Part shown: positions 6,233 through 6,679 of the stretch, in pieces
How positions within the stretch are numbered: the first letter of the stretch is position 1
How the letters are laid out: each line of letters starts with the position of its first letter
NCBI GenBank assembly: GCA_020027655.1
Contig: JAHKKJ010000564.1
Span: forward strand, 1 to 6,679
DNA: 6,679 nt
Source of the DNA: Deltaproteobacteria bacterium
GTDB taxonomy: Bacteria; Desulfobacterota; Binatia; UBA9968
Direction of reading: 5' to 3'
Translations under genes and position numbers: made by a program
Notes under the pieces: generated by a model
The model's input: only the letters and a program-made list of their open reading frames with translations
Database searches by the model: none
Told to the model about the DNA's origin: nothing

Positions 6233-6242
6233 TTCGGTTGAA
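6233..6242. repeat. Left copy of a 10-bp direct repeat flanking the intergenic element
   Basis: TTCGGTTGAA occurs here and again at 6496-6505, on either side of the repeat-rich block. Neighbouring bases differ, so the match is exactly 10 bp. It could be a target-site duplication or chance. Confidence 0.45.
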
Positions 6243-6274
6243 TTCTGGAGTACGGAATCGGAAAAAAGATCACT

Positions 6275-6460
6275 CCCGCAAAGACACAAAGTCCGCCAAG
6301 TATAAACAAAATTGCAAATTCGAAACTCGAAATCCGAAATTCGAAACAATTTCAAATGATCAAAAATCAGAAAGTTCCAAACCAGCCCGTTTCAGATTTC
6401 GTAATTGGGATTTAAGTCTTTGGGTTTGTTTCGGATTTCGATATTCGGATTTCGGATTTT
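6275..6460. repeat. Intergenic repeat element with 'CGAAATCCGAAA' inverted arms
   Basis: This block fills most of the 324-bp gap between two genes and is much more AT-rich than its surroundings. It opens with cgcaaagacacaaag (6277-6291) and gccaag. A left arm built from repeated 'ATTCGAAA/ATCCGAAA' units follows (6316-6347). After a spacer of about 80 bp comes the right arm (6423-6460). The 12-mer cgaaatccgaaa at 6328-6339 is perfectly complementary to tttcggatttcg at 6429-6440, and a further 12 bp outward match at 9 positions. From memory, elements with this wording are scattered between genes in many uncultured bacterial genomes and give spurious 'RNSKFEIRN'-like translations; an open frame here reads that way and is not a gene. 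A folded RNA or DNA structure is possible. Its role is unknown. Confidence 0.75.
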
Positions 6461-6495
6461 GCCAGTTGTTGGCGCGATAAACTTTATTGAACTGG

Positions 6496-6505
6496 TTCGG
6501 TTGAA
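6496..6505. repeat. Right copy of the 10-bp direct repeat
   Basis: Second exact copy of TTCGGTTGAA, 253 bp beyond the left copy at 6233-6242, with the AT-rich element between them. Confidence 0.45.
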
Positions 6506-6527
6506 AATTTTTGACGTAAGCGCCTAA

Positions 6528-6532
6528 AGGGA
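6528..6532 (+). promoter_or_regulatory. Ribosome binding site of the luciferase-like gene
   Basis: AGGGA, within AAAGGGA, lies 6 bases before ATG 6539 and supports that start. Confidence 0.65.
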
Positions 6533-6538
6533 CGGTAA

Positions 6539-6679
6539 ATGCCGATTTTCGACGGTGAACTCGGACTTCAATTCGTTACCCACCTGGCCAATCACTACAC
6601 GGTCCCCGATCTCGTTCGTCTAGCCCGATTGGCTGCAGACAAGGGCTTCAAGCAAATCTGGGTCAACGACAACATCCGT
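6539..6679 (+). CDS. Luciferase-like (F420/flavin-dependent) monooxygenase, N-terminal part only
   Basis: Forty-seven codons are open to the window edge, with no stop. The protein begins MPIFDGELGLQFVTHL and continues DLVRLARLAADKGFKQIWVN followed by DN. The first strand followed by a helix and the 'Gf..iWvnD' motif are typical of the start of the luciferase-like monooxygenase family (bacterial luciferase, alkanesulfonate monooxygenase, F420-dependent reductases such as Mer). The cofactor, FMN or F420, cannot be decided from this fragment. A good AGGGA ribosome site supports the ATG. It lies 33 bp beyond the right 10-bp direct repeat, on the same strand as the cyclodeaminase-like gene but separated from it by the repeat element. 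Confidence 0.75.
   Translation, partial: MPIFDGELGLQFVTHLANHYTVPDLVRLARLAADKGFKQIWVNDNIR

Noticed and set aside
6238..6480. Open frame of 80 codons across the repeat element
   Set aside because: The translation is the repetitive 'KFETRNPKFE' type produced by the CGAAA repeat units, not a protein family.

Overview
The window looks like chromosomal DNA from an uncultured, moderately GC-rich Gram-negative-type bacterium. Three things suggest this: orphan NMT1/SsuA-like substrate-binding proteins, an ornithine cyclodeaminase-like enzyme beside a luciferase-like monooxygenase, and AT-rich 'CGAAATCCGAAA' intergenic repeats. I associate this combination with environmental lineages such as Binatota/Desulfobacterota relatives, Rokubacteria, NC10 or Tectomicrobia. 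That placement is inference; no rRNA or other marker gene is present.

Layout. Bases 1-183 hold no convincing gene but contain a short degenerate 8-bp tandem repeat. A plus-strand cluster follows (184-2978): a two-domain rhodanese-type sulfurtransferase, then an exported substrate-binding protein coupled to it by a TAATG stop/start overlap, then a second substrate-binding-like protein with no signal peptide. No permease or ATPase is visible. A convergent minus-strand group occupies 5125-3016, in transcription order: a zinc-ribbon/transmembrane/coiled-coil/SH3 protein, a decayed MFS transporter remnant in two out-of-frame pieces, and a membrane-anchored SAM-dependent methyltransferase resembling the FAM173/ATPSCKMT lysine methyltransferase family. 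A 147-bp divergent promoter region (5126-5272) separates this group from a plus-strand ornithine cyclodeaminase/mu-crystallin family gene (5273-6214). The 324-bp gap after that gene is filled largely by an intergenic repeat element with inverted arms, bracketed by a 10-bp direct repeat. The window ends inside the start of a luciferase-like monooxygenase gene (6539 onward).

How the genes may work together. The rhodanese and first binding protein are probably co-translated, and NMT1/SsuA-type proteins often bind sulfonates, pyrimidines or small aromatic acids, so a sulfur- or small-acid-related role is plausible but unproven. The cyclodeaminase-like and monooxygenase-like genes are separated by the repeat element and probably have their own expression signals.

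I see no CRISPR array, tRNA, rRNA, phage or toxin-antitoxin system, and no clear evidence of a wholly new system. The most interesting items are the scarred MFS remnant, the possibly leaderless zinc-ribbon gene, the anchored methyltransferase, the repeat element with its flanking duplication, and a substituted substrate-site residue in the cyclodeaminase-like protein.
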